Of a stretch of DNA of 64,000 nt, positions 16,472-25,579 are shown piece by piece. Every line of letters begins with the position of its first letter. Position 1 is the stretch's first letter. This stretch comes from Pseudomonadota bacterium (lineage in GTDB: Bacteria > Pseudomonadota > Gammaproteobacteria > Steroidobacterales > Woeseiaceae). The stretch is from assembly GCA_022572185.1 (NCBI GenBank), contig JACZWL010000008.1:16674-80673 (forward strand), given 5' to 3'. The notes under the pieces were generated by a model that was not told where the DNA came from, made no database searches, and worked only from the letters and a program-made list of their open reading frames with translations. The position numbers and the translations under genes were made by a program.

Positions 16472-18664
16472 CTAATAGACGCTCGATCCTTCTGACAGTA
16501 TTTTCGGCGTTACAAAGATCAGGAGTTCTGCCTTTCTTCTCTCATTCTGCGTCGAGCGGAACAGAAAGCCGAGTCCCGGAATATCGCCAAGGAACGGCAC
16601 TTTGTTTACCGTTTCCCGGCGTTCCGTCTCGTAGATGCCGCCGAGCACGACAGTCTGACCATCTTGGACCAGTACCTGGGTTTCAATTGACCGGGTATCG
16701 ATACTCGGGACGAGACCACCCGTCGCACTCTGGACCAGCTCGCCAACATTATCCTTGCTTACCCGCAAATCCATGATGATGTGGTCGTCGGGCGTAATCT
16801 GCGGTGTCACCGTCAGGCTCAGGACGGCCTTCTTGAACTGCGTTGTGGTAGCGCCGGATGAGGCTGACTCCTGGAACGGTATCTCTACGCCCTGTTCAAT
16901 ACGGGCTTCCTTCTGATTCGCCGTTATGACCCGCGGCGTCGAAATAATTTCCGCACGTCCTTCCGTCTGCAGAGCAGTCAGCTCAAGGTCGACGAGGTAC
17001 TCGGTCTCGAGTAAAGCAATGGCAAACCGCCCCGCCGGACTCGCTATCGGCACGTTAACGTTGAACCGGTCGTTCAGGTCCGGAAACTGAACCGGGAAGA
17101 TCGTCCCGTTGGCGGGATCATCCCGATTACCCAGTACGGAATTGATCATTGTATCGGTACCGCCGGCGGTGCCCGATATGACGGTTACTCCGTCGGTACT
17201 GTTCGCTCTGTAGGCCGTGGCACCGAAGCGCACGCCGAGTTCACGACTGAAATTGTCGGCAACAACGACGATTCTCGACTCGATCAATACCTGTCGAATC
17301 GGAATATCCAGCGTACGCACGAGGCGACGAATATCCTGCAGCCGCTCGGCCGAATCCTGAACGAGCAGTGTGTTCGTCCGCTCATCGATGGCAACGCTGC
17401 CACGATCTGACAACAACGAGTTCTCACTGCCGTCCGCTCTAATCAGCCCTGCAAGATCGGCGGCCTTAGCATAGTTAACCTGCAGGAACTCGGAATAAAG
17501 GGGTTCCAGCTCGAGAATCGCCTGACGGGCTTCGAGATCCGCCGTTTCGCGTGCAGTAATTTCCTCGGTCGGTGCAACAATAATCACGTTGCCGTTCTGC
17601 CGCATATCGAGGCCCTTGGTCGTCATGACGATATCGAGCGCCTGATCCCAGGGTACGTTCCGCAAACGCAGGGTAACATTACCCTGAACGGTATCCGAGA
17701 CCACGATGTTGCGGCCCGATGTTTCGGCCAGAAGCTGCAGTACCGCGCGCGTCTCGATATCCTGGAAGTTAAGGGTCAGACGCTGGCCGCTGTATTCCTT
17801 GGTCTCGGAGAACAGACTCGCTTGCTCGATATCCACCGCTTTCGGGTTGATTTCGATCGTGAACTCATTGTCCGACTGATAAGCGAGTTGCTCATATTTA
17901 CCTTCCGCAGTAATTACGATGCGCGTGTCCAGATTGGTTCGCAGCGTGTCGACCGTTATAACCGGTGTTGCAAAATCCACGACGTCCAGGCGGCGCATCA
18001 ATTCTGCCGGCAGGCTCGTGTCCTTGAATACTGCAATGACACGGCCGCCTTCCTGGCGAATGTCGACCGGCGTAGACGGGTCACTCAACGTGACCATAAT
18101 CCGGCCGCCGCCGCCGCGTGTGCGACGGAAGTCAACGCCCGTGATCGAGCGGCCGCCTGTACTTGCATAAGAGGGCCGGGCAGCAGACGGTGCGGAACCC
18201 GCGAACTGAGTGGTCATCGGGCCACCCTCGTCTTCAACGCCCAGTGTTATCACTATCGTGTTACCGCTGCGGCGCATTTCATACGGTACCATCGAATCGA
18301 GATTCAGCACGACGCGCGTGCGGCCGTTTGCCTCAGCGGTCAGGACAGTATCCAGTGGACCGAGATTGACGTCCCGGCGACGTGAAGACAGCCCGAGAGT
18401 GGTCTCAGGCAAGTCGAGCGCGATTCGGGCTGGGTCGTCAATCGTAAAAGTGAGTGGCTCGGGCGCCGTGCCACTTAAGATCAACCTTACCTCCACCCGT
18501 TGTCCCGGGAGGCTCTGCACCTGAATATCCTGCAGGCGATTGTTGTCCTGCGCGTTTGCGCTCGGGCCCCACAACAGCAGAATTGCCGCCTGTAATACAG
18601 CCGTCAGTCGCAGCAACGAACGCCGGTTACTTATGCCGGTAGCCGGCTTGATTTTGAGCGTCAT
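16472..18664 (-). CDS. pilQ: Type IV pilus secretin PilQ
   Basis: Outer-membrane secretin through which the type IV pilus emerges. About 730 residues from the ATG at 18664 (GGGAG lies about 10 nt upstream); an ATG seven codons earlier at 18685 is also possible. Order of parts: signal peptide ending ANAQ, two AMIN-like peptidoglycan-binding regions (about 45-300), an STN/N0 domain (LNFQDIETRAVLQLLAETSG), an N1 domain, then the secretin core from about 460 (VLIESRIVV, VPFLGDIPGLGFLFR near the end). The gene follows pilP by 28 nt in the pilMNOPQ operon. Confidence 0.96.
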   Translation of the reverse strand: MTLKIKPATGISNRRSLLRLTAVLQAAILLLWGPSANAQDNNRLQDIQVQSLPGQRVEVRLILSGTAPEPLTFTIDDPARIALDLPETTLGLSSRRRDVNLGPLDTVLTAEANGRTRVVLNLDSMVPYEMRRSGNTIVITLGVEDEGGPMTTQFAGSAPSAARPSYASTGGRSITGVDFRRTRGGGGRIMVTLSDPSTPVDIRQEGGRVIAVFKDTSLPAELMRRLDVVDFATPVITVDTLRTNLDTRIVITAEGKYEQLAYQSDNEFTIEINPKAVDIEQASLFSETKEYSGQRLTLNFQDIETRAVLQLLAETSGRNIVVSDTVQGNVTLRLRNVPWDQALDIVMTTKGLDMRQNGNVIIVAPTEEITARETADLEARQAILELEPLYSEFLQVNYAKAADLAGLIRADGSENSLLSDRGSVAIDERTNTLLVQDSAERLQDIRRLVRTLDIPIRQVLIESRIVVVADNFSRELGVRFGATAYRANSTDGVTVISGTAGGTDTMINSVLGNRDDPANGTIFPVQFPDLNDRFNVNVPIASPAGRFAIALLETEYLVDLELTALQTEGRAEIISTPRVITANQKEARIEQGVEIPFQESASSGATTTQFKKAVLSLTVTPQITPDDHIIMDLRVSKDNVGELVQSATGGLVPSIDTRSIETQVLVQDGQTVVLGGIYETERRETVNKVPFLGDIPGLGFLFRSTQNERRKAELLIFVTPKILSEGSSVY

Positions 18665-18692
18665 TCCAAATACTCCCAGTTTCATTCAGGCA

Positions 18693-19223
18693 TCAGTCCG
18701 CGAGACCCACGGCGGCTTCTCTTTCCAGATACCCGCCGATCCCGTCCGAAATAATTTCGACTAGTTCAATTTTTGATTCATTCACATTAATGATTCGTCC
18801 GTCGTTTTGCCCCAAATAATTGCCGGCCACGACGCGGTGAATCAGACCGTCAGAGGTTTGTATAAGACCGTAGTTCGCATCGCCCAACTCCATCGTGCCG
18901 ACCATGCGCAAAGTGTCGAGCGGATACTGCTCCAAGAACTCGCGGCTTCGGTCCCGGTCAGGCCGGGTGCCGCCAGCGCCCGCGCCGGCTGCTGCCTGCG
19001 GGGAATCGGGTACGAACGGTGAGCGAAAACCTTCCGCATCAGCGCGGTAGGTGAATACCTCGTAGGGCGTAATTTCAGGCAGTGGCTCAATCCGGCCTCC
19101 CGGACGTGCTTTGGTCTCATTAATGAACTGATCCAGATCGTCCATGTCGCCGCCACAGCCCGCCACACCGAATCCAATGACCAGAATCGACAGCATCAAA
19201 CGTTTCAAGTTCGAACCAGCCAT
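18693..19223 (-). CDS. pilP: Type IV pilus lipoprotein PilP
   Basis: Inner-membrane lipoprotein of the pilus alignment subcomplex, linking PilNO to the secretin PilQ. 176 residues. The signal peptide ends in a lipobox (GVAGC, Cys about 23); then comes a Pro/Gly-rich linker and the HR-type beta domain with TLRMVGTMELGDANYGLIQ and HRVVAGNYLGQNDGRI, typical of PilP. A 2-nt gap separates it from pilO. An ATG precedes MAGSNLKRLML. Confidence 0.94.
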   Translation of the reverse strand: MAGSNLKRLMLSILVIGFGVAGCGGDMDDLDQFINETKARPGGRIEPLPEITPYEVFTYRADAEGFRSPFVPDSPQAAAGAGAGGTRPDRDRSREFLEQYPLDTLRMVGTMELGDANYGLIQTSDGLIHRVVAGNYLGQNDGRIINVNESKIELVEIISDGIGGYLEREAAVGLAD

Positions 19224-19225
19224 TA

Positions 19226-19825
19226 TTATTCTGCCTCCTCGTCGAGGTAACGATAGGTCTGTGCCGTCACTTCCATCGTCAGCTTGTCGTACACGTCTTT
19301 ATCCTCGGGTGTAATATTTATGTTATGCAACGTCACGATGCGCGGCAGCGCAGCAATACCGCTGACGAAATTAGCAATCTCGTGATAACCGCCTGACAGC
19401 CGGATCTTGATTGGCTTCTCCGCATAGAAATCCTTGGGAATTTCCGACTGCGGCTGGAAAAGCTTTTCCTGCAGCCCTGCAGCAAGACCGGTCTGCGAAA
19501 TATCAACGATCAGGCTCGGAATCTCGGTTTTGCCGGGCAGTTGGCGCAGCATCGTACCGAACGACTGTTGCATTTGTGCCAGCTGTGCCTTGTAGGCATC
19601 ATAGTTCGCGGCCTTGCGCTGTTTGTTCATAAACGTGATGCGAAGCGTGGCCTCGTCATCCTGCGCCCGCGTGAGCTGCGGCGCCTTGTTTTCGACGATG
19701 GTCCAGAAAATGCCCAGGCCGATTACCGCTGCAAAAACGATGCCGATTACGCCGGCGCGAAACACAAATGGCCAACGGCCAACGTCATTGACATCCAGCA
19801 TTCTCAGTTCTTCAATGAGGTTCAT
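19226..19825 (-). CDS. pilO: Type IV pilus assembly protein PilO
   Basis: Bitopic inner-membrane protein that pairs with PilN in the alignment subcomplex. 199 residues: short cytosolic N-terminus, one membrane helix (about 23-44), a coiled-coil stretch (KQRKAANYDAYKAQLAQM) and a ferredoxin-like C-domain (QPQSEIPKDFYAEKPIKI then LHNINITPED). The start overlaps the pilN stop by 4 nt, so the two are coupled. Confidence 0.94.
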   Translation of the reverse strand: MNLIEELRMLDVNDVGRWPFVFRAGVIGIVFAAVIGLGIFWTIVENKAPQLTRAQDDEATLRITFMNKQRKAANYDAYKAQLAQMQQSFGTMLRQLPGKTEIPSLIVDISQTGLAAGLQEKLFQPQSEIPKDFYAEKPIKIRLSGGYHEIANFVSGIAALPRIVTLHNINITPEDKDVYDKLTMEVTAQTYRYLDEEAE

Positions 19826-20394
19826 CCGTCGTCCTCCAGGTCAAGCGCATCGTCATCACGAATCTGTTTCAGGGTGACAACAAATTCAGCCTGCCGGGCG
19901 GGGCCCTTTTCGGTTGTTTCGACTTTCACAACATCCGGATCTGTCAGCCATTCCGATGAATCGATCTGCCGCATCAGTGCCGACACACGCGTGCTCGACT
20001 GAGCGACGCCCTTGATTTCGACTGTGGAGCCGTTTTGCTTCATGCCGGTAAGGTATACGCCCTCGGGCAGCTGGCGGGTCACCTCGTCGAAGAGATGAAC
20101 GATCTCGGGCCGGCTTCTCTGTAACTGCTCGATGATTTCCATGCGGGCAAGAAGTCTTTCCCTCTGTCTTTCCAGGCCGTCGATCTCGGTAATGCTCTTT
20201 TCAAGTATGACGATTTCCTCCTCGAGGCGTTGGTTGCGATCGCCCTGGTGATTGATCATCTGCGAGAAAGCCAGGTTTGTCAGACCAACGATGACAAGAC
20301 CGGCAACAAATGAACTGCCCATCGCAACCATGAAATCACGTTGGCGTTTTTTGCGCTCCTCTTCGCGCCATGGGAGAAGGTTGATGCGTGGCAT
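19822..20394 (-). CDS. pilN: Type IV pilus assembly protein PilN
   Basis: Inner-membrane partner of PilO; its cytosolic N-terminus binds PilM. The hallmark N-terminal motif INLLPWREE is at residues 4-12, the membrane helix at about 25-46, followed by coiled coil (LEEEIVILEKSITEI) and a periplasmic ferredoxin-like domain. 190 residues, standard length. It lies one base after the pilM stop. Confidence 0.96.
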   Translation of the reverse strand: MPRINLLPWREEERKKRQRDFMVAMGSSFVAGLVIVGLTNLAFSQMINHQGDRNQRLEEEIVILEKSITEIDGLERQRERLLARMEIIEQLQRSRPEIVHLFDEVTRQLPEGVYLTGMKQNGSTVEIKGVAQSSTRVSALMRQIDSSEWLTDPDVVKVETTEKGPARQAEFVVTLKQIRDDDALDLEDDG

Positions 20395-20395
20395 T

Positions 20396-21457
20396 TTAGT
20401 CGAAGCTCCTCAATGCAAGACCACAAGCCGTCAGCAGTGCGGTGGCGTCTTTGTGCACGCCCTGAGACTTGGCCTTTGATGAAATTTTCATTTGCCCGAG
20501 CGGATCGCCAACTTCAGTCGGTATCCCGACGCGGCTGGATATCACATCGGCGATACCCGGAATATTCGCGCAGCCGCCACACACGAGAATCATGTCCGGT
20601 TGCTCGCGTCCACCGCCGGATGCCAGATAGAACTGCAAGGAACGGCTGACCTGTTGAGTCATATCGTCAATGAACGGCTCGAGGACTTCAGGCTGATAGT
20701 TACTCGGCAGGCCACCTTGTTTTTTCGCGCGGCCGGCATCTTCCATCGAGAGCCCGTAGGTGCGCATGATTTCCTCGGTAAGCTGCTGCCCGCCGAAAGC
20801 GAAATCACGCGTGTAAATTACTTTGAGGTCCTGAAGGACACTAAACGTCGTGCTGCTGGCACCGATGTCGACGATCGCGACAGACTGTCCCATGCCACCG
20901 TCAGGAATCTGGTGGCTCAGAAGCTGACAGGCATTCTCCAGAGCAAAAGCCTCGACATCCACGATGTGAGCTCTCAGCCCGGCTGCCTCAACGGCCATCT
21001 GGCGCTGCTCGACATTATCGGTACGGGTTGCCACGAGAAGAACGTCCATCAACTCGGGATCATTTTCGTTCGGGCCGACTATCTCGTAGTCGAAACTGAC
21101 TTCTTCCATCGGGAAGGGTATGTATTGGTCCGCCTGAATCTCGACCTGGCCTTCGAGGTCGCGCTCGGACAGGCTCGAGGGCATTTGAATAACCTTCGTT
21201 ATCGCCGCATCGCCGCTGATGGCAATCGCTACGTCGGTCGCCTTCGCGCCCGATCTCTTGACTGCCCGACGGATGGCCTCGCCAACGGCCTTCGCATCGA
21301 CAATCGCTTTTTCGTTTACCGAGCTCGGCGGCGTGGGCTCGGCTGAATACGATTCGACCCGAAAGCGCTTTCCGCTCTGAGAAAGCTCTATGAGCTTGAC
21401 CGACGAGGTCGTGATGTCGAGCCCCAGTAATGGTTGGGTTTTTCTGCCAAAAAACAC
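20396..21457 (-). CDS. pilM: Type IV pilus actin-like ATPase PilM
   Basis: Cytosolic actin/FtsA-like ATP-binding protein that anchors PilN. 353 residues. GLDITTSSVKLIEL is the phosphate-1 motif, VDIGASSTTFSVLQ the phosphate-2 motif, and ILVCGGCANIPGI the adenosine motif. It is the first gene of pilMNOPQ; the ATG at 21457 faces an AT-rich stretch (about 21520-21560) that probably holds the operon promoter, divergent from the PBP gene. Confidence 0.96.
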   Translation of the reverse strand: MFFGRKTQPLLGLDITTSSVKLIELSQSGKRFRVESYSAEPTPPSSVNEKAIVDAKAVGEAIRRAVKRSGAKATDVAIAISGDAAITKVIQMPSSLSERDLEGQVEIQADQYIPFPMEEVSFDYEIVGPNENDPELMDVLLVATRTDNVEQRQMAVEAAGLRAHIVDVEAFALENACQLLSHQIPDGGMGQSVAIVDIGASSTTFSVLQDLKVIYTRDFAFGGQQLTEEIMRTYGLSMEDAGRAKKQGGLPSNYQPEVLEPFIDDMTQQVSRSLQFYLASGGGREQPDMILVCGGCANIPGIADVISSRVGIPTEVGDPLGQMKISSKAKSQGVHKDATALLTACGLALRSFD

Positions 21458-21964
21458 GTATTTTTTCCTTCTAAGTCGGTAAGTTGCGGGCCAAAATTCG
21501 GCTGGACCTAAGCTTTGCGATTTAACTATATATCAATAAAATGTTAAATAAAACGTGACTTTGTTCACGATCCGGCGATCCGTATGGTAATGCCGAGATG
21601 GGCCACCATTCCGTGAACTGGTTGGCGGCTCGGACCAGAGCTTCGTCAATAAATCCGGGCGCTGAAGCGGCTCTCAAATGGCCGGTGCCGGCTCGAGAAA
21701 GCCGCCCAATCGGGGCTCCCGGCCGCTTTTTCCGCTATTTTACCACGCATTGCGCTTCACCTTATATATAGGCCCGGTTTGTCCGGCCGACACACTTTGC
21801 CCATGAGTCCATTGCAGCCCATCACCATACGTGGCTATTATTCTGCGCTATATACTCGAATCGACTCGAGGCATGGCCTTGAAATCGAATATTTTCATCC
21901 ACCAGTAAGCCAAAATGGGCCTGGCCGCATGGCGGCTCACATCGACTATTTTCAGGCTTTGGCC
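21458..21964. other. Non-coding spacer upstream of pilM
   Basis: No credible gene. An AT-rich patch at about 21520-21560 (TATATATCAATAAAATG) is the likely pilM promoter area. GC-rich partial inverted repeats follow at 21670-21735. A 127-residue frame from 21779 runs through repeat DNA and is not believed. Confidence 0.5.
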
Positions 21965-22251
21965 TGGTGGTCCAACAAGGTTATATTGATAGGCTCAGCG
22001 AGTCGTGAAGCGGTTGCACCCAGAGGGCATAAAAAACCGCCAGGCGCGCCTCGCCGGGTAATGGCGCGTCCTTGCCAAGAGGCGCAACACCGCGGACGAT
22101 CGCTTCACGGCTCGCCCGAAGGGAGCTGCCCAGATGATTCAATACGGCGTTGCTGCCCTTGAAAAGGACATGCCGTTCCCTGCGGACTGCATCTTGTCTT
22201 GGATCATCTGGACAGCTCTGTGTCCATCAATATAGCCTTGTTGGATCACCA
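21965..22251. mobile_element. 287-bp nested inverted-repeat module (R2 ends) upstream of the PBP gene
   Basis: Ends are inverted copies of the R2 motif: 21965-21990 and 22226-22251, matching at 24 of 26 positions. Inside are two more paired arms: GCGAGTCGTGAAGCG (21998-22012) with 22101-22115, and GAGCTGCCCAGATGAT (22123-22138) with 22203-22218, each with one mismatch. It ends 14 nt before the PBP start, so it forms the gene's leader. It looks like a MITE or structured leader; no coding capacity is visible. Confidence 0.7.
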
Positions 22252-22265
22252 GAACGCTCGAAACT

Positions 22266-24848
22266 ATGCAGAACTCAGGCACAGCGCACAAAGAAACCGG
22301 TCGCAGGCGGAAGGGCCGCCATGCGAAGTGGCTCATACTGTTCGCGGGACTGGGTCTGGCGTCCGGCATGGCTACCACGACTGCCGTTCTCGGGGCTTAT
22401 TACTTTGTGGCTCCCGGCCTGCCGCCGGCAGAGACGATTCGTGAGATTCCCTTACAGATCCCCCTGAGGATTTTCAGCCGCGACGGGCGGCTGATTGCCG
22501 AAGTCGGTGAGCGTCGCCGGATCCTGGTTACTTTCGACGAGTTGCCGCCGCACGTGGTCGATGCGTTCGTCGCCGCGGAGGATCGCCGCTTTTTTGCACA
22601 TCCGGGCATCGATTACCAGGGCATCCTTCGAGCCGGGGTGAGGATTATCGGGACAGGTGAAATCAGCGGCGGGGGTAGCACACTCACGCAGCAGCTCGCG
22701 CGTGACTACTTCCTGACCCGCGAACAGCTGTTTACGCGCAAGCTCCGGGAAGCATTCCTCGCCTACAAGATCGAGCAGGAATTTTCCAAGCAAGAGATAC
22801 TCGCCCTGTTCCTCAACAAAATGTTTTTCGGTCAGCGAGCATATGGTGTTGCCGCGGCTGCACAAGTCTATTTCGGCAAGGCGCTCAAGGACATCAATGT
22901 TGCCGAAGCCGCGACGCTTGCCGGGGTTTTGCCGGCCCCGTCACAGTACAACCCGGTTCGCAGTCCTTCCAACGCAAAAGCGCGCCGGACCTATGTGCTT
23001 GAACGTATGTTCGACCTCGGATACCTCGATGACGATACCTATCAGCGAGCAATGATGTATCCGATGGAGTCCATGCTGCATGGTACCGCCACGGAATTGT
23101 CGGCCCCTTATGTTGCCGAAATGGTTCGGCGGGAAATGCTGTCCCGCTACGGCGAGGACACGTACAGGGCAGGCTACGAGGTGGTAACCACACTCGATTC
23201 CAAGCTGCAACGCGCGGCAATCTACTCCTTACGCAATGGCCTGTTCGAGTTCACGCGGAGGCGCGGATATAAAGGACCGATTGCAACTTTGGACGTCGAT
23301 GCCGAAATTCTGCTGGCACCGTATGATGAATGGCCGGAAGACCTGCGGCTCGCATTGGCCGACCAGCCGAATCCGGGCGGTCTCGATGTTGCGATCGTGA
23401 CAGCGCTAAACGAAGACAACAGCGCTGAGATTGTATTGAAAAACGGCTCACGTTCGTCCCTTCCCTGGAACGGCATCTCCTGGGCCAAATCATTTGTGGA
23501 TCGTGCCACTACGGGGCAGGCTCCTGAAACGGTTGCTGATGTACTTGCACCCGGCCAGATTATCCACGTCATGCCGACAACGCTCGGTAGCTTTGCACTG
23601 GCGCACATGCCTGAAGCACAGGCGGCGGTTGTCTCCATCGATCCCCGCGACGGCGCCATTACCAGCCTGTCCGGCGGCTTTGATTTTACGCTGAGCAAGT
23701 GGAATCGTGTGGTCCAGACAGCCCGACAGCCCGGATCGTCGTTCAAGCCCTTTATTTATTCGGCGGCGCTCGAGCAGGGCAACACGGTAGCCACGATCGT
23801 CGATGATTCGCCCGTTGTGATCAGATCGTCAGAACTGGAAGACGTGTGGCGGCCCCTCAACTACAGCGGCAGGTTCTACGGCCCGATCAGGGTCCGGGAG
23901 GCGCTGGTTCGTTCCATGAATCTGGCTTCCGTGCGGCTGCTGCTGTACAAAACCGGCGTGAGTAATGCCGTCAGGCACCTGCAGCCATTCGGGTTTCCTG
24001 ACGCTGCACTGCCGCCGAACGGTTCCCTGGCGCTCGGCGGTGGAAATGCCTCACCGCTGGACATGGCCCAGGGCTATGCAACCTTCGCCAATGGCGGTTA
24101 TGCCGTCAAACCGTATGTGATCGATTCGATCCGCGGCCCGGATGGTGAATTGCTGTATCGCGCAGAACCGGCGATCGTTTGCCGGGAGTGCCAGACCGAC
24201 GACGACGATGCCCTCCCGTCGGCACCACGTGATCCTGCACAAGCGATGTCTTTCGAACTGATGGCCGAGGTAGGCGAGAGCTACCGGCCAGATGCTTCAA
24301 TCTCCCCGGAGCTTTTTGCCGACATACCTGCGGCGCCCCGGGTGATCTCTGAGCAAAACGCTTTTCTGATACAGGACATGATGCGCGATGTCATTAGACG
24401 TGGCACCGGCCGGCGCGCGCGCGTTCTTGAGCGCAGTGACCTGTCGGGCAAGACCGGTACATCGAACGACCGACGTGACGCGTGGTTCGGCGGCTACAAC
24501 GGCGATCTGGTCGCTGTGGTCTGGGTTGGATACGACGACGACCTGCCGCTCGGCCCGGGCGAAGAAGGCTCACGGACGGCCCTGCCGATCTGGATCGAAT
24601 TTATGCGCATCGCACTCGGGGGAGTACCGTTGCATCAGCTCCCGGTTCCCGAGGGCATCGTCAGCGTGTTGATTTCCAAGGCCACCGGTTGTCCGGCCAG
24701 CGCCCTTGATGCCAGCTTCGATGTCATGTTCGAAGTCTTCCGCGAAGGCCATGTTCCGGTCTGCGACGTCGCCGAGACCGTGCCTGACCCCTTCAACGAC
24801 CCCAACGCCCTGAATGAAGAAGAGCAGGCAGCGGAAGAAATCTTTTAG
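22266..24848 (+). CDS. mrcA: Penicillin-binding protein 1A (bifunctional transglycosylase/transpeptidase)
   Basis: Class A PBP that polymerises and cross-links peptidoglycan, anchored in the inner membrane with its catalytic domains in the periplasm. 860 residues: cytosolic basic tail, membrane helix (about 21-45), GT51 transglycosylase with EDRRFFAHPGID and GGSTLTQQLAR (about 100-150), a PBP1A-type insert, then transpeptidase with SSFKPF (active Ser about 495), the S-x-N in SMNLAS and KTGT in SGKTGTSND. Divergent from pilM, as in Pseudomonas. The ATG lies 14 nt after an inverted-repeat module; no strong ribosome-binding site is visible. Confidence 0.95.
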   Translation: MQNSGTAHKETGRRRKGRHAKWLILFAGLGLASGMATTTAVLGAYYFVAPGLPPAETIREIPLQIPLRIFSRDGRLIAEVGERRRILVTFDELPPHVVDAFVAAEDRRFFAHPGIDYQGILRAGVRIIGTGEISGGGSTLTQQLARDYFLTREQLFTRKLREAFLAYKIEQEFSKQEILALFLNKMFFGQRAYGVAAAAQVYFGKALKDINVAEAATLAGVLPAPSQYNPVRSPSNAKARRTYVLERMFDLGYLDDDTYQRAMMYPMESMLHGTATELSAPYVAEMVRREMLSRYGEDTYRAGYEVVTTLDSKLQRAAIYSLRNGLFEFTRRRGYKGPIATLDVDAEILLAPYDEWPEDLRLALADQPNPGGLDVAIVTALNEDNSAEIVLKNGSRSSLPWNGISWAKSFVDRATTGQAPETVADVLAPGQIIHVMPTTLGSFALAHMPEAQAAVVSIDPRDGAITSLSGGFDFTLSKWNRVVQTARQPGSSFKPFIYSAALEQGNTVATIVDDSPVVIRSSELEDVWRPLNYSGRFYGPIRVREALVRSMNLASVRLLLYKTGVSNAVRHLQPFGFPDAALPPNGSLALGGGNASPLDMAQGYATFANGGYAVKPYVIDSIRGPDGELLYRAEPAIVCRECQTDDDDALPSAPRDPAQAMSFELMAEVGESYRPDASISPELFADIPAAPRVISEQNAFLIQDMMRDVIRRGTGRRARVLERSDLSGKTGTSNDRRDAWFGGYNGDLVAVVWVGYDDDLPLGPGEEGSRTALPIWIEFMRIALGGVPLHQLPVPEGIVSVLISKATGCPASALDASFDVMFEVFREGHVPVCDVAETVPDPFNDPNALNEEEQAAEEIF

Positions 24849-24850
24849 TC

Positions 24851-25468
24851 ATGGCGAGGCAAGCATCCAACGAAAACGACCGGGCCAGAACAGTCCTGGC
24901 TCAGGAAGCCGCCCGCATAATCGTCGAGCAGGGCATCGAGGATTACCGCGTCGCCAAGATCAAAGCGGCCGAGCGGCTGGGCATGACCGCGCGCGGCTCG
25001 CTGCCGGGGAATCCCGAGATCGAACACGCGGTGAGCGAACACCTCAAGCTCTTTGGTCGTGAATCGCATCTCGATTTGCTGCGTGTTCTCAGAAGAGCAG
25101 CTCTGTCTGCCATGGAACTTCTCGCGCCTTTTACGCCACGGCTGGTCGGCCCGGTCCTGCACGGCACCGCGGCTGCGAACTCCGCAGTCAATCTGCACGT
25201 GTTCTCAGACAGCGCTGAGCTCGTCGCGGTCAGGTTGCAGGAGAGCAGTGTGCAATACCGCCCATACGACCGGCGCCTGAAAAGCCGTCGGGATCGTGCT
25301 GAAACATTTTCCGGATTTCAGTTTACACAGGACAACTCATCGATAGAGGCAACCGTGTTCCCATTGAATGGCATGCGGCAGGCACCGATCAGCCCGGTAA
25401 ACGGCAAGCCGATGCGGCGGGCTGATTCTCAGGCTGTCCTGAAGCTTCTAAGAGGCGAAGAACCGTAG
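24851..25468 (+). CDS. Conserved hypothetical protein
   Basis: A 205-residue soluble protein starting 2 nt after the PBP stop, so probably co-translated. The N-terminal half is helical (AARIIVEQGIEDYRVAKIKAAERLG, given here in part: GIEDYRVAKIKAAERLG), followed by LPGNPEIEHAVSEHL. The middle part FTPRLVGPVLHGTAAANSAV then LHVFSD resembles the start of a nucleotidyltransferase-like fold (G-x-h-A..S), and the C-terminus ends in a basic, Arg-rich tail. I know similar proteins only as uncharacterised proteobacterial proteins; no function is assigned. Confidence 0.75.
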   Translation: MARQASNENDRARTVLAQEAARIIVEQGIEDYRVAKIKAAERLGMTARGSLPGNPEIEHAVSEHLKLFGRESHLDLLRVLRRAALSAMELLAPFTPRLVGPVLHGTAAANSAVNLHVFSDSAELVAVRLQESSVQYRPYDRRLKSRRDRAETFSGFQFTQDNSSIEATVFPLNGMRQAPISPVNGKPMRRADSQAVLKLLRGEEP

Positions 25469-25512
25469 CCAAGGGAGACGGATCCTGCCGGGACCCATCA
25501 GTCTCAGCCCAG

Positions 25513-25579
25513 GTAAATGCGGTCGAATCGTTTAGAAATGTCGTTTGAACCCGATTCTTAGCGGTTCGACCCCATTTAC
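25513..25579. terminator. Palindrome between convergent genes, overlapping the gltA stop
   Basis: GTAAATGCGGTCGAA (25513-25527) pairs with TTCGACCCCATTTAC (25565-25579) at 14 of 15 positions. It lies between two convergent genes and contains the gltA stop codon, so it could act as a bidirectional terminator. The TTCGACCCC arm resembles the sequence flanking element A, hinting at a repeat family. Confidence 0.55.

Noticed and set aside
21779..22162. 127-residue ORF upstream of the PBP gene
   Set aside because: It covers an inverted-repeat module, has no ribosome-binding site and no recognisable domain, and its composition is atypical.
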